DNA of 64,000 bases from an uncultured Nitrospira sp. (lineage in GTDB: Bacteria; Nitrospirota; Nitrospiria; Nitrospirales; Nitrospiraceae): positions 182,943-246,942 of the forward strand of contig CABVSR010000003.1 of NCBI GenBank assembly GCA_902500995.1. Direction: 5' to 3'. Below, in pieces: positions 51,627 through 60,117 of this stretch (positions within the stretch are counted from its first letter, which is position 1; every line of letters begins with the position of its first letter). Made by a program: the position numbers and the translations under genes. A model generated the notes under the pieces. That model worked only from the letters and a program-made list of their open reading frames with translations, did not search any database and was not told where the DNA came from.

Positions 51627-52874
51627 ATGCAGACGGTGAAGAATCGACGAGGTCTGTTGCGAGGGCTCATCATCGGCGCGCTGTTGATGGTGTTTGGGGT
51701 GGCAAGTTATGGTGTGCAACAAGGGTTGGCGCAGGATGCTAAGGCTCAGCTGACGATCGAAAAGTCCTTCCCGAGCTCCGGAAAATGCAAACGTTGCCAT
51801 GAACGCGTCTTTGAAGAATGGGAAACATCCCCGCTTTCCAAATCGATCCATACGCCCACATTTCGCGCAGCCCTTGATGCGTATCTGACGTCGCCGGCCG
51901 GAAAAGACAAGGCGCTGTGTTTCCGCTGCCATGCTCCCCATGTGCGCGAGTTTCCCGATCACGTCCAGTTGTTTGTGACTCAAGCCCAGTCCGGCGACCC
52001 CTCCTTGGATGGAGTGGCCTGCGCGCAATGTCATCTCATCAAGCAGGTCGATCGCACCAAGCAGCCGCCTGAACCAAAGTATGACCTCGGCAACAAAACA
52101 ATGTACGGGCCATACAAGGATTTCGCCGCCAATCTGGCGCATCAGTCGATGGAATCCGCCCTGTTCCGCAAGTCGGACCTCTGTCTGAATTGCCACCAGG
52201 TCGTGCCCGTGGCGGCTGACCTCGGCAAAAGTAACGACCTGTTGGGGAACTGGGACCAAAGCAAAGCCGTGAAGTCCGGGAAGGAATGTCAGACCTGCCA
52301 CATGCCTGAGCAGGTGGGCGAGTCGGCTAACGGCGAAGCCAAACGCAAGGTAGCCAACCACACGTTTCCGGGACGCATCGGTCAGCTCAGGCAGGAAGCG
52401 GCCAAGCTGGAGGTGGTGACCAAGGTGGAGGGGGACAAGACCTCCGTGACGGTGGCGGTGCAGAGTTTGGTGCCCCACAATCTGCCGACCACCCATCCCG
52501 GTTGGGCAAGTGTGGTGCTGGACCTGACCGTGAAGGGGAAGAATCTCAAGACGGTCTACAGCGATAAGCGCATCTATGGCCGGACCTACGCGGATGGCAA
52601 AGGGCAGAAGACCGTATTCGATTTTGAGGCGGTCAAGGTGCTCGAGGAAACCGTCCTGAAGCCGGAGGAGAATCGAGTCGAGACCTTCACCTTCCCGACA
52701 CCGAAGGACACCAAGACCTTTGATGTCGAAGCGGCGCTCAGTTATGCTCCGGTGACAGGCCCAGCCAACTTTCTGCAGCGGATCGAAGCGGAATCGTCAA
52801 AAGGCGCACAGGACCCTGTGTTTCAGCCTATCCCCATCGCGAAATTCAGCGAAAATGTTCCAGTGCCCAAATAG
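51627..52874 (+). CDS. Exported pentahaem cytochrome c, paralogue
   Basis: A 415-residue protein with signal peptide (about 10-31, cleavage near LAQD). The five haem motifs are CKRCH 54, CFRCH 98, CAQCH 132, CLNCH 186 and CQTCH 221, in the same order and spacing as the 50245 protein, followed by a similar haem-free beta region (VKSGKEC then HNLPTTHPG onward). Tandem duplication is clear. Function beyond electron transfer is unknown. Confidence 0.9.
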   Translation: MQTVKNRRGLLRGLIIGALLMVFGVASYGVQQGLAQDAKAQLTIEKSFPSSGKCKRCHERVFEEWETSPLSKSIHTPTFRAALDAYLTSPAGKDKALCFRCHAPHVREFPDHVQLFVTQAQSGDPSLDGVACAQCHLIKQVDRTKQPPEPKYDLGNKTMYGPYKDFAANLAHQSMESALFRKSDLCLNCHQVVPVAADLGKSNDLLGNWDQSKAVKSGKECQTCHMPEQVGESANGEAKRKVANHTFPGRIGQLRQEAAKLEVVTKVEGDKTSVTVAVQSLVPHNLPTTHPGWASVVLDLTVKGKNLKTVYSDKRIYGRTYADGKGQKTVFDFEAVKVLEETVLKPEENRVETFTFPTPKDTKTFDVEAALSYAPVTGPANFLQRIEAESSKGAQDPVFQPIPIAKFSENVPVPK

Positions 52875-52895
52875 CTTCACTCGTCGTTCGTGGAG

Positions 52896-52940
52896 CGTCT
52901 CTCGTCCAATCGCCAGTGTCTTGCGATGACACGAGAGACG
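52896..52940. terminator. Inverted repeat between convergent genes
   Basis: CGTCTCTCGT (52896-52905) and ACGAGAGACG (52931-52940) with a 25-base loop, between the cytochrome gene and the - strand gene ending at 52963. No long T run on either side. Confidence 0.5.
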
Positions 52941-52962
52941 AAGGAGGCATCACGGATCCGAA

Positions 52963-53217
52963 CTATTCGGAGATGATGCGGGAGCCCGGGGACTTCATCT
53001 TGAAGATCTGAATCGCGCTGTAGATGCCTTTGGCGGGATGGTTCAGGATCAGCCGCGAGTTGGTGATATGCGTGTCGATTAATTCGTATTGCCCGCCGCT
53101 ATAGTACACATCGCAATCATCGATCTCACAATTCTTGTAGACGTGATTGTCCAGCGATAGCTTGGCTTTGCTGAACTTCTGCTGATCGATCAGAATGTAT
53201 TCCGGCGCAAAGCTCAT
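52963..53217 (-). CDS. Conserved-looking small protein of unknown function
   Basis: An 84-residue soluble protein. ATG 53217 is preferred because GAGG stands 6 bases upstream; ATG 53223 and TTG 53229 are in frame. The sequence alternates polar and hydrophobic residues (YILIDQQKFSKAKLSLDNHV; CEIDDCDVYYSGGQYELIDTHI), as in a beta-helix or pentapeptide-like coil. I recognise no family. It is the only - strand gene among its neighbours. Confidence 0.65.
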   Translation of the reverse strand: MSFAPEYILIDQQKFSKAKLSLDNHVYKNCEIDDCDVYYSGGQYELIDTHITNSRLILNHPAKGIYSAIQIFKMKSPGSRIISE

Positions 53218-53223
53218 CGTCAT

Positions 53224-53558
53224 CCTCAACAGTCCGCGCGCACTATAACAAACTCGATATTCTTGCGCAAACCGCCCAGGAACTCTCGTGCGTTTCTGCT
53301 GTGGCCTATCTTTCGCCTTGATCCGCTATGCCCCTCGCTATAAAATGGCGCCACTTTTCCTCTAGTTAGCGACCGTGTCGATTGCCGGGCATGCGGCAGT
53401 TCTTTCCGCTGCATCATCAGTCCGCGATGGGTTCAAGCCACGGAGCCTCTGTGACGTTCTTTATACCATTGCACGGAATCGGGTCTTTGCGGCGAGTATT
53501 GGCGTAACACGTCAGCTGGATTCTCAGTTTCACCATCTGTCAACAGGAGGAGAATACT
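53224..53558. other. Intergenic region upstream of hppA
   Basis: This 335-base stretch separates the divergently read small gene and hppA. TATACC at 53462-53467 is a possible -10 but has no good -35. AGGAGG at 53547-53552 is the ribosome binding site of hppA. No other gene or structured RNA was recognised. Confidence 0.4.
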
Positions 53559-55613
53559 GTGAGCGACTCAGCGATTGTGACCTTTGCTCTGGTGGCGGCA
53601 GTGGCCGGTATCGGCTATGGCCTGTATCTCGCGATGTGGGTGTTCAAGTTGAACGCCGGCAATGTGAAGATGCAGGAAATTTCCAAAGCGATTCAAGAAG
53701 GGGCGGGCGCCTATATGAATCGTCAATACAAGACGGTCGGTATGGTGGCGGCCGTGTTATTCGTCGTGCTCTGGGGAGCGGGGGCCGTTTCCGATAAGTT
53801 CGGCATGCTGACGGCGATCGGTTTTCTTATCGGGGCCGGAGCCTCCGCGCTCGCCGGGTATGTCGGCATGATTATCGCGGTTCGAGCCAATGTACGCACC
53901 GCGCAAGCGGCGCACGATGGCATGAATGCCGCCCTGACCGTGGCGTTCCGGGGTGGCGCGGTCACAGGGTTGCTGTTGATCGGGCTGGGATTGTTGGCCA
54001 TCACCAGCTTTTACAGCCTTGCTTCTCAGCTGGCCGGTCAGGAGAAGGCGATTCACGCGTTACTCAGCTTAGGATTCGGCGGCAGCTTGATTTCCGTGTT
54101 TGCGCGTGTCGGCGGGGGTATCTACACGAAGGCGGCCGACGTGGGTGCAGACCTTGTCGGCAAAGTCGAGGCAGGGATTCCGGAGGACGATCCCCGCAAT
54201 CCTGCGGTCATTGCCGACAACGTCGGCGACAATGTCGGCGATTGCGCGGGTATGGCAGCCGACTTGTTCGAGACCTATGCGGTGACCACGGTGGCCGCGA
54301 TGGTGTTGGCTTTCACGATGTTCAAGGGCGTCAGCGCGCCGATTTTGTATCCGCTCGCGTTGGGCGGCGTGACGATTTTTGCCACGATCATCGGCATTCT
54401 GTTCGTCAAGGTCAGTCCCGGCGGTGAGATCATGCCCGCACTCTATAAGGGATTGTTTGTCGCCGGGGGAATTGCCGCCGTGGCGTTCTTCCCGATTACG
54501 TCGCAGATCATGGAGGGTGTCGGAGGGGTCAGCGGCTTCAGTTATTATCTGGCGGCATTGATGGGACTGGCGGTGACGCTGGGGTTGGTCTTTATTACGG
54601 ACTATTACACGTCGAAAGCCTATGCGCCGGTGAAAGATATTGCCAAGGCGAGCGAAACCGGGCATGCCACCAATATTATTGCCGGATTGGCCGTGGGGAT
54701 GCAGTCGACAGCGGCGCCGGTGGTGGTGATCGGGGCGGCGATCCTCGGCAGTTACTGGATTTGCGGCGGGGCGGCATCCGGTGGGCTCTATGGCGTTGCC
54801 GTGGCGGCCGTGTCGATGCTGTCGATGGCCGGCATCGTCGTCGCGATTGATGCATTCGGTCCCATCACGGACAATGCCGGCGGCATCGCGGAAATGGCGC
54901 ATCTAGGGAAAGAAGTGCGCGATATCACGGATCCTCTGGATGCGGTCGGCAACACGACGAAAGCCGTCACGAAAGGCTATGCAATCGGTTCGGCCGGCTT
55001 GGCTGCGGTCGTGTTGTTCGCGGAATTTGCCCGGGAAGTCGCCAAGGGCACGCAAGCCAGCACATTCGACCTGTCTAACCCGTCGGTCCTGGTCGGGCTG
55101 TTTCTGGGCGGCATGTTGCCCTTCATTTTCGGGGCACTGTGTATGAAAGCGGTCGGCCAGGCGGCTGGACTGGTGGTGGAAGAGGTGCGGCGTCAATTCC
55201 GGACGATCAAAGGCATCATGGAAGGGACGGGTAAGCCCGAGTATGGCACCTGCGTCGATATCGTCACCCAGGCCGCCATTGCGAAGATGATGATCCCTGG
55301 CTTAATTCCGGTCGTGGCTCCGATTCTCGTCGGAGTGATTCTCGGGCCGCAAGCGTTGGGTGGTGTTCTCGTCGGAAGCATCGTGACCGGTTTGTTCGTC
55401 GCGATTTCCATGACGAGCGGCGGTGGCGCCTGGGACAACGCCAAAAAGTACATCGAAGAGCAGGGCTTGAAAGGCACCGATACGCACAAGGCTGCGGTGA
55501 CCGGTGACACGGTGGGGGATCCCTATAAGGACACCGCCGGTCCTGCGATCAACCCGATGATCAAGGTCATCAACATTGTGGCCTTGCTGATCGTCTCGTT
55601 GATCGTCAAATAG
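53559..55613 (+). CDS. hppA: Membrane H+-translocating pyrophosphatase (K+-independent type)
   Basis: A 684-residue, about 16-helix pump that couples pyrophosphate hydrolysis to proton transport. [20 protein letters not shown] and [21 protein letters not shown] hold the PPi/Mg sites. [15 protein letters not shown] has Lys where K+-dependent enzymes have Ala, so the K+-independent class is expected. The start is GTG with AGGAGG upstream. In a chemolithotroph it could recover energy from biosynthetic PPi or build PPi from the proton gradient. Confidence 0.96.
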   Translation: MSDSAIVTFALVAAVAGIGYGLYLAMWVFKLNAGNVKMQEISKAIQEGAGAYMNRQYKTVGMVAAVLFVVLWGAGAVSDKFGMLTAIGFLIGAGASALAGYVGMIIAVRANVRTAQAAHDGMNAALTVAFRGGAVTGLLLIGLGLLAITSFYSLASQLAGQEKAIHALLSLGFGGSLISVFARVGGGIYTKAADVGADLVGKVEAGIPEDDPRNPAVIADNVGDNVGDCAGMAADLFETYAVTTVAAMVLAFTMFKGVSAPILYPLALGGVTIFATIIGILFVKVSPGGEIMPALYKGLFVAGGIAAVAFFPITSQIMEGVGGVSGFSYYLAALMGLAVTLGLVFITDYYTSKAYAPVKDIAKASETGHATNIIAGLAVGMQSTAAPVVVIGAAILGSYWICGGAASGGLYGVAVAAVSMLSMAGIVVAIDAFGPITDNAGGIAEMAHLGKEVRDITDPLDAVGNTTKAVTKGYAIGSAGLAAVVLFAEFAREVAKGTQASTFDLSNPSVLVGLFLGGMLPFIFGALCMKAVGQAAGLVVEEVRRQFRTIKGIMEGTGKPEYGTCVDIVTQAAIAKMMIPGLIPVVAPILVGVILGPQALGGVLVGSIVTGLFVAISMTSGGGAWDNAKKYIEEQGLKGTDTHKAAVTGDTVGDPYKDTAGPAINPMIKVINIVALLIVSLIVK

Positions 55614-55697
55614 GGCGGTGGTGAACGCAGTGTGAGGTTTCCTGCGGGCGAGTGACGGATGGGGCCCTGGCAGGCTCGGCGCCTTTCTGCAGCCGTC

Positions 55698-55727
55698 TTG
55701 ACGCGTTCGAGGACCCTAGAGTATGGT
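55698..55727 (+). promoter_or_regulatory. Promoter of pup
   Basis: TTGACG at 55698-55703 and TATGGT at 55722-55727, spacer 18 bases; transcription would start near 55734, about 43 bases before the ATG. Confidence 0.55.
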
Positions 55728-55776
55728 GACAGAAGCGGGTCGTTTGAATGCGTCCGGATGAACTGGAGGTGCTCCG

Positions 55777-55974
55777 ATGGAGAAACAGGAGAGGAGACCG
55801 GAATCCAGAAAAGAGTCGCACGCGAAAGAAGAGGTGAAGCCGAACCCGAAGGTCGTCGAATCGGGAAAGAAGATGAAAGAGGACATCGATAAATTGGTCG
55901 ATGAAATCGACGATGTCCTGGAAAAAAACGCCGAAGAATTTGTGAAGAATTATGTGCAAAAGGGAGGGGAATAG
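55777..55974 (+). CDS. pup: Prokaryotic ubiquitin-like protein Pup
   Basis: A 65-residue, highly charged, mostly disordered protein. The C-terminal half DEIDDVLEKNAEEFVKNYVQ followed by KGGE is the Pup signature: a short coiled-coil that binds the proteasomal ATPase and a Gly-Gly-Glu end. Since the last residue is already Glu rather than Gln, Dop deamidation would not be needed before PafA ligates it to lysines. GGAGGT precedes the ATG. None of the usual partners (mpa/arc, dop, pafA, prcA, prcB) is beside it; neighbours are hppA and recJ. Confidence 0.93.
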   Translation: MEKQERRPESRKESHAKEEVKPNPKVVESGKKMKEDIDKLVDEIDDVLEKNAEEFVKNYVQKGGE

Positions 55975-55991
55975 TCCCCTCCCTTTTCTTT
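55958..55991 (+). terminator. Terminator overlapping the end of pup
   Basis: A perfect 13-bp stem (55958-55970 with 55975-55987), loop ATAG, and a T-rich tail. The left arm encodes the last Lys-Gly-Gly-Glu codons and the loop contains the stop. Confidence 0.9.
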
Positions 55992-56094
55992 TATCTCTCA
56001 CACCTCTCCTGCTCCCCATCCTAGGTTCTCGTTCGCCTGCCATAGGCATCGCACATCATCGAATCGTCCTGCCGTCGCTCAGACGAGGTGCCGT

Positions 56095-56123
56095 TTGACA
56101 AAGAGGGGGTGAGTCGATACCAT
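56095..56123 (+). promoter_or_regulatory. Promoter of recJ-rel
   Basis: TTGACA at 56095-56100, 17-base spacer, TACCAT at 56118-56123. Confidence 0.6.
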
Positions 56124-56175
56124 TCCCCTTACTTCTCAGCAACTTCTGAATGTTCCAGCTCTACACAGAGGGGTC

Positions 56176-57882
56176 ATGCTCGAAAAACTGTGGGTGTTCA
56201 GGCCGTTCGATGCGGTCTTGCAGAGCAGTCTCGCCAGGACGCTGTCGATTTCGCCTGTGACTGCATCGATATTGCTTGCTCGCGGGGTGACGACCGCCGA
56301 CCAGGCTGCCCGCTGGATGTCCAGTGCGCAGGACGGGCTCCACGATCCATTCCTGATTCCCGACATGGAAGTGGCCGTCGAGCGACTCCATTTGGCGCTC
56401 GCCCGTGAGGAGCGAGTCTGTTTCTACGGAGATTACGATGTCGATGGCGTGTCGGCGACGAGCCTGTACCTGTCGTTTTACCAGGGATTGGGAGGAAACG
56501 GCTTTGGCTACATTCCTCACCGGCTGCGCGAGGGCTATGGGCTCAACGAGGGCGCGGTCAGGAGATTGGCGCAGGAAGGCGTGACACTGCTGGTGACTTC
56601 AGACTGTGGAACGACGTCGCATCATGAAATTGCCGTCGCCAAAGAGCTTGGTATGGATGTGGTGGTGACAGACCACCATCAAACCGATGCCACGATGCCC
56701 GCCGCCCTGGCCGTGCTCAATCCACACCGGCGTGATGCCGTCTATCCCTTTAAGGGCCTCTGTTCCGCAGGCTTGGCCTATAAGGTGGTGTCTGCCTACC
56801 AGCGGCGGTATGGCTCTGGCGAGGTGGATGCGGAATCCTGCCTTGATTTGGTGGCCTTGGCGACGGTGGCGGATATCGTGCCGCTTCAGGACGAGAACCG
56901 GATTTTGGTGCGAGAGGGGTTGATCCAAATTAATCGTGGCGCCCGTTGCGGCATCCGTGCGTTGAAACAGGTTGCGGGCATTGCGAACGTATGCACGAGT
57001 GACACGATCGGGTTCCGCCTCGGGCCACGATTGAACGCGGCAGGGCGGCTGGATCATGCGATGCTCTGCGTACAATTGTTGACGACCGAATCCGACCGGG
57101 AGGCGATGCAAATTGCGGAACACCTGGAACGGCTGAATCGGCAGCGCCAGCAGATCGAGGAGGAGATTGCCGCGGAGGCGGGAGTGTATTTGAAGCAAGA
57201 CGAACCGGCTGCCGCCATCGTGTTGAGCTCACGAGACTGGCATCTGGGGGTTGTCGGGATTGTCGCCGCGCGATTGGTGGATCGCTTTCACTGCCCGAGT
57301 ATCGTGATCGCGGTCGATGAGAACGGCATCGGGAAAGGCTCTGCCCGCACGGTGGAAGGGTTCGATCTGTATCAGGGGTTGTCGGCATGCCGCGATCTCC
57401 TCGACGCCTTCGGCGGCCATCCGAATGCCGCGGGTTTGACCATTCAGGAATCGCGAGTGGAGGAATTCCGCCGCCGGTTTAGCGACGTGGCGGCACAATG
57501 GGCCACCGGCCGCCTTGTCAGGCCGACGTTGCATGTTGATGCGGAAGTGAAATTGACAGAAGTGAATTTCGATCTCATCCAGGAACTCGAATCCTTGCAT
57601 CCGTTCGGAGCGGGCAATCCAGAGCCGACCTTGGCCGTTCGCGGTCTCGAGGTGGTGGAGGCGCGCGTCGTCGGCGACAAACATCTGAAACTACGCGTAC
57701 GACAAGGCCGTTCATTTATTTTTGATAGCATCGGCTTTCGCATGGGATCGTTTGAGGCGCTTGGTTTGAAGACCGGCCGGCCCGTCGACTTGGCCTTCAG
57801 TCCTGAGCGGAATCATTGGAACGGCTATGACCGCCTGCAACTGCGCATCAAGGCGTTACGCATGAGTGGTGAGGTCTCGTAA
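56176..57882 (+). CDS. recJ: Single-stranded-DNA-specific exonuclease RecJ
   Basis: A 568-residue 5'-3' ssDNA exonuclease for recombination and mismatch repair. DHH-family motifs: YGDYDVDGVSATS (about 89-101), DCGTT, VTDHHQ, and in the DHHA1 part GGHPNAAGLTI; an OB-like end follows. Length is normal. ATG 56176. The next gene starts 2 bases after its stop. Confidence 0.96.
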   Translation: MLEKLWVFRPFDAVLQSSLARTLSISPVTASILLARGVTTADQAARWMSSAQDGLHDPFLIPDMEVAVERLHLALAREERVCFYGDYDVDGVSATSLYLSFYQGLGGNGFGYIPHRLREGYGLNEGAVRRLAQEGVTLLVTSDCGTTSHHEIAVAKELGMDVVVTDHHQTDATMPAALAVLNPHRRDAVYPFKGLCSAGLAYKVVSAYQRRYGSGEVDAESCLDLVALATVADIVPLQDENRILVREGLIQINRGARCGIRALKQVAGIANVCTSDTIGFRLGPRLNAAGRLDHAMLCVQLLTTESDREAMQIAEHLERLNRQRQQIEEEIAAEAGVYLKQDEPAAAIVLSSRDWHLGVVGIVAARLVDRFHCPSIVIAVDENGIGKGSARTVEGFDLYQGLSACRDLLDAFGGHPNAAGLTIQESRVEEFRRRFSDVAAQWATGRLVRPTLHVDAEVKLTEVNFDLIQELESLHPFGAGNPEPTLAVRGLEVVEARVVGDKHLKLRVRQGRSFIFDSIGFRMGSFEALGLKTGRPVDLAFSPERNHWNGYDRLQLRIKALRMSGEVS

Positions 57883-57884
57883 GC

Positions 57885-60068
57885 ATGCCACACGAGACGG
57901 TGACAGAGCTCGATCAATTGATCGAACGGGTCAAGAGCTACAACGTCGAGGCGGATCTGGACCTCGTGCGCCGGGCCTACGACTTTTCAGCCAAGGCTCA
58001 TGAAGGGCAGAAGCGCCGGTCCGGCGAGCCCTATTTTCGCCATCCCCTGGCGGTGGCCGGCCTGTTGACCCATCTGAAGACGGATGTGACGGCCATCGTG
58101 GCCGGCCTCCTGCACGACACACTGGAAGATACCCTCGCGACTCCCCTCGAATTGGAGCAGCGGTTTGGGAAGGACGTCGTCCATCTGGTCGATGGGGTGA
58201 CCAAGATCGGCAAGATCACCTTCCGGAACTATGAAGAAAAGCAGGCGGAGAATTTCCGCAAGATGGTGTTGTCGATGGCGGACGATATCCGCGTCGTCCT
58301 GATCAAATTGGCGGATCGGCTCCACAACATGCGGACCTTGGAGTATCTCAGCGAAGGCAAACGGCGGCAGATTGCTCAGGAGACGCTGGAAATTTATGCT
58401 CCGCTGGCGAACCGCCTGGGAATCGGTTGGATTAAAAACGAACTTGAAGACCTGTGTTTGAAGCACCTCAAACCGGATGTGTACGAATTGCTGCGCGTGC
58501 GCGTGGCCAAGCGGGATGAAGACCGGCAGCAATACATTCTGGAAGTCATCGAGATGGTGAAAAAGGCCATGGAGGAGGCCGGCTTGCAGGGGGAGGTGTC
58601 CGGCCGGCCCAAGCATCTCTATGGCATTTACCAGAAAATGGAGAAGCAGTCGATCTCGTTTGAGGAAGTGTATGATCTTGCGGCCTTGCGCATCATCACT
58701 GATATCAAAATGAACTGCTACGCCTTGCTGGGCGTCATCCACTCGCTGTGGCGTCCTCTGCCCGGCCGGTTCAAGGATTACATCGCTATTCCAAAGTCGA
58801 ATATGTATCAGTCGCTGCATACCACGGTGGCGGGTCCGAAGGGCGAGCATGTGGAGTTTCAGATTCGCACCGAGGAGATGCACCGGGTTTCGGAACAGGG
58901 CATTGCCGCGCACTGGAAGTACAAGGAGCATGGACGCATCGACGAGAAAGACGGGAAGGTGTTCAGCTGGCTGCGGCAGTTCGTGGAATGGAATCAAGAC
59001 TTGCCGGACAATCGCCAGTTCATGGATTCGGTCAAGCTCGATCTCTTCCACGACGTGGTCTATGTGTTTACTCCGCAGGGCATGGTGAAGGAACTCCCCA
59101 AGGGCTCCACTCCGGTCGACTTCGCCTATTCCGTGCATACGGAAATCGGCGATCATTGTGTGGGCGCCAAGGTCAACGGCAAGATTGTGCCGCTCAAGCA
59201 TATGATGGAAAGCGGCGACATGGTGGAGATTTTGACCGCCGCCAACCAAACGCCCCACCGGGATTGGCTGAAATTCGTCCGCACCTCGCGCGCGAAAACG
59301 AAAATCAAGCATTGGATCAAAGCCGAGGAACAGTCCCGTAGCATCGAGATCGGCAAGCGATTGCTGGAGGCTGAGTTCCGGCGGCATGGGCTGGCTCCGG
59401 CCCAGATGATGCGGTCGGAGCAACTGCTCGCCGTGGCCAAACAGGTCGGGTATGAAACGCCGGAGGAACTCGCCGCCGCTGTCGGGTTCGGACATGTGCC
59501 GACCTCTCAGGTCATGAGCAAAATCGCCCCTCCTTCGCCGGTGGAAAGCCAGCCCGGCACGCCGGAAACACCGGCGGTGCACAAGCCGGCTGCCGGCCGC
59601 GCCGGGGACGGGGGGGTTCAGGTCAAGGGCGCGCGAGACCTTCTCATGCAGCTCTCCCGCTGTTGTAATCCTGTTCCCGGGGACCGTATTTTGGGGTACA
59701 TCACCAGAGGCCGGGGGCTCACGATTCATACCGTCGATTGCCCCAATCTCGAAGCGTTGGATTACGACAAGAACCGGTTGGTCGAAGTCGAGTGGGATCA
59801 GTCGACGCCCAGCACGCACTCCGTCAAGGTGTCGGTGATTGCGGTGGACAAAACCGGCGTGTTGGCGCATGTCTCGACGGCTATTTCGGAATGCCAGGCA
59901 AATATTAGTCGAGCGGAAATTACGACACGCGAAGATCGAAAGGCGATGCTGGACTTCATCGTCGAGGTCGCAGATACGGCCCACCTGTCGAGAGTATTCA
60001 AGGCTATTGAAAAGGTAGAAGGCGTGATCACGGTCCGCCGGATGCGTTCCTGGCAAGAGCGCGCATAA
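57885..60068 (+). CDS. rel: Bifunctional (p)ppGpp synthetase/hydrolase (RelA/SpoT)
   Basis: A 727-residue Rel protein. The N-terminal HD hydrolase has YFRHPLAVAG, LLHDTLEDT and ADRLHNMRTL; the synthetase region follows with the SNMYQSLHTTVAGP motif; then a TGS domain (FTPQGMVKELPKGSTPVDFA), a CCNPVPGD zinc/CC region and a C-terminal ACT domain. Hydrolase His and Asp residues are intact, so both activities are expected. It controls growth under starvation. Cotranscribed with recJ. Confidence 0.96.
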   Translation: MPHETVTELDQLIERVKSYNVEADLDLVRRAYDFSAKAHEGQKRRSGEPYFRHPLAVAGLLTHLKTDVTAIVAGLLHDTLEDTLATPLELEQRFGKDVVHLVDGVTKIGKITFRNYEEKQAENFRKMVLSMADDIRVVLIKLADRLHNMRTLEYLSEGKRRQIAQETLEIYAPLANRLGIGWIKNELEDLCLKHLKPDVYELLRVRVAKRDEDRQQYILEVIEMVKKAMEEAGLQGEVSGRPKHLYGIYQKMEKQSISFEEVYDLAALRIITDIKMNCYALLGVIHSLWRPLPGRFKDYIAIPKSNMYQSLHTTVAGPKGEHVEFQIRTEEMHRVSEQGIAAHWKYKEHGRIDEKDGKVFSWLRQFVEWNQDLPDNRQFMDSVKLDLFHDVVYVFTPQGMVKELPKGSTPVDFAYSVHTEIGDHCVGAKVNGKIVPLKHMMESGDMVEILTAANQTPHRDWLKFVRTSRAKTKIKHWIKAEEQSRSIEIGKRLLEAEFRRHGLAPAQMMRSEQLLAVAKQVGYETPEELAAAVGFGHVPTSQVMSKIAPPSPVESQPGTPETPAVHKPAAGRAGDGGVQVKGARDLLMQLSRCCNPVPGDRILGYITRGRGLTIHTVDCPNLEALDYDKNRLVEVEWDQSTPSTHSVKVSVIAVDKTGVLAHVSTAISECQANISRAEITTREDRKAMLDFIVEVADTAHLSRVFKAIEKVEGVITVRRMRSWQERA

Positions 60069-60117
60069 GCCTGAAAGGTCTTTCTGTGCGATCCTCCCTT
60101 CTGCGGGTGATGTCCGC

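Noticed and set aside
55659..55892. 77-codon + frame overlapping pup
   Set aside because: Different frame from pup, no ribosome binding site, and pup itself is unmistakable.
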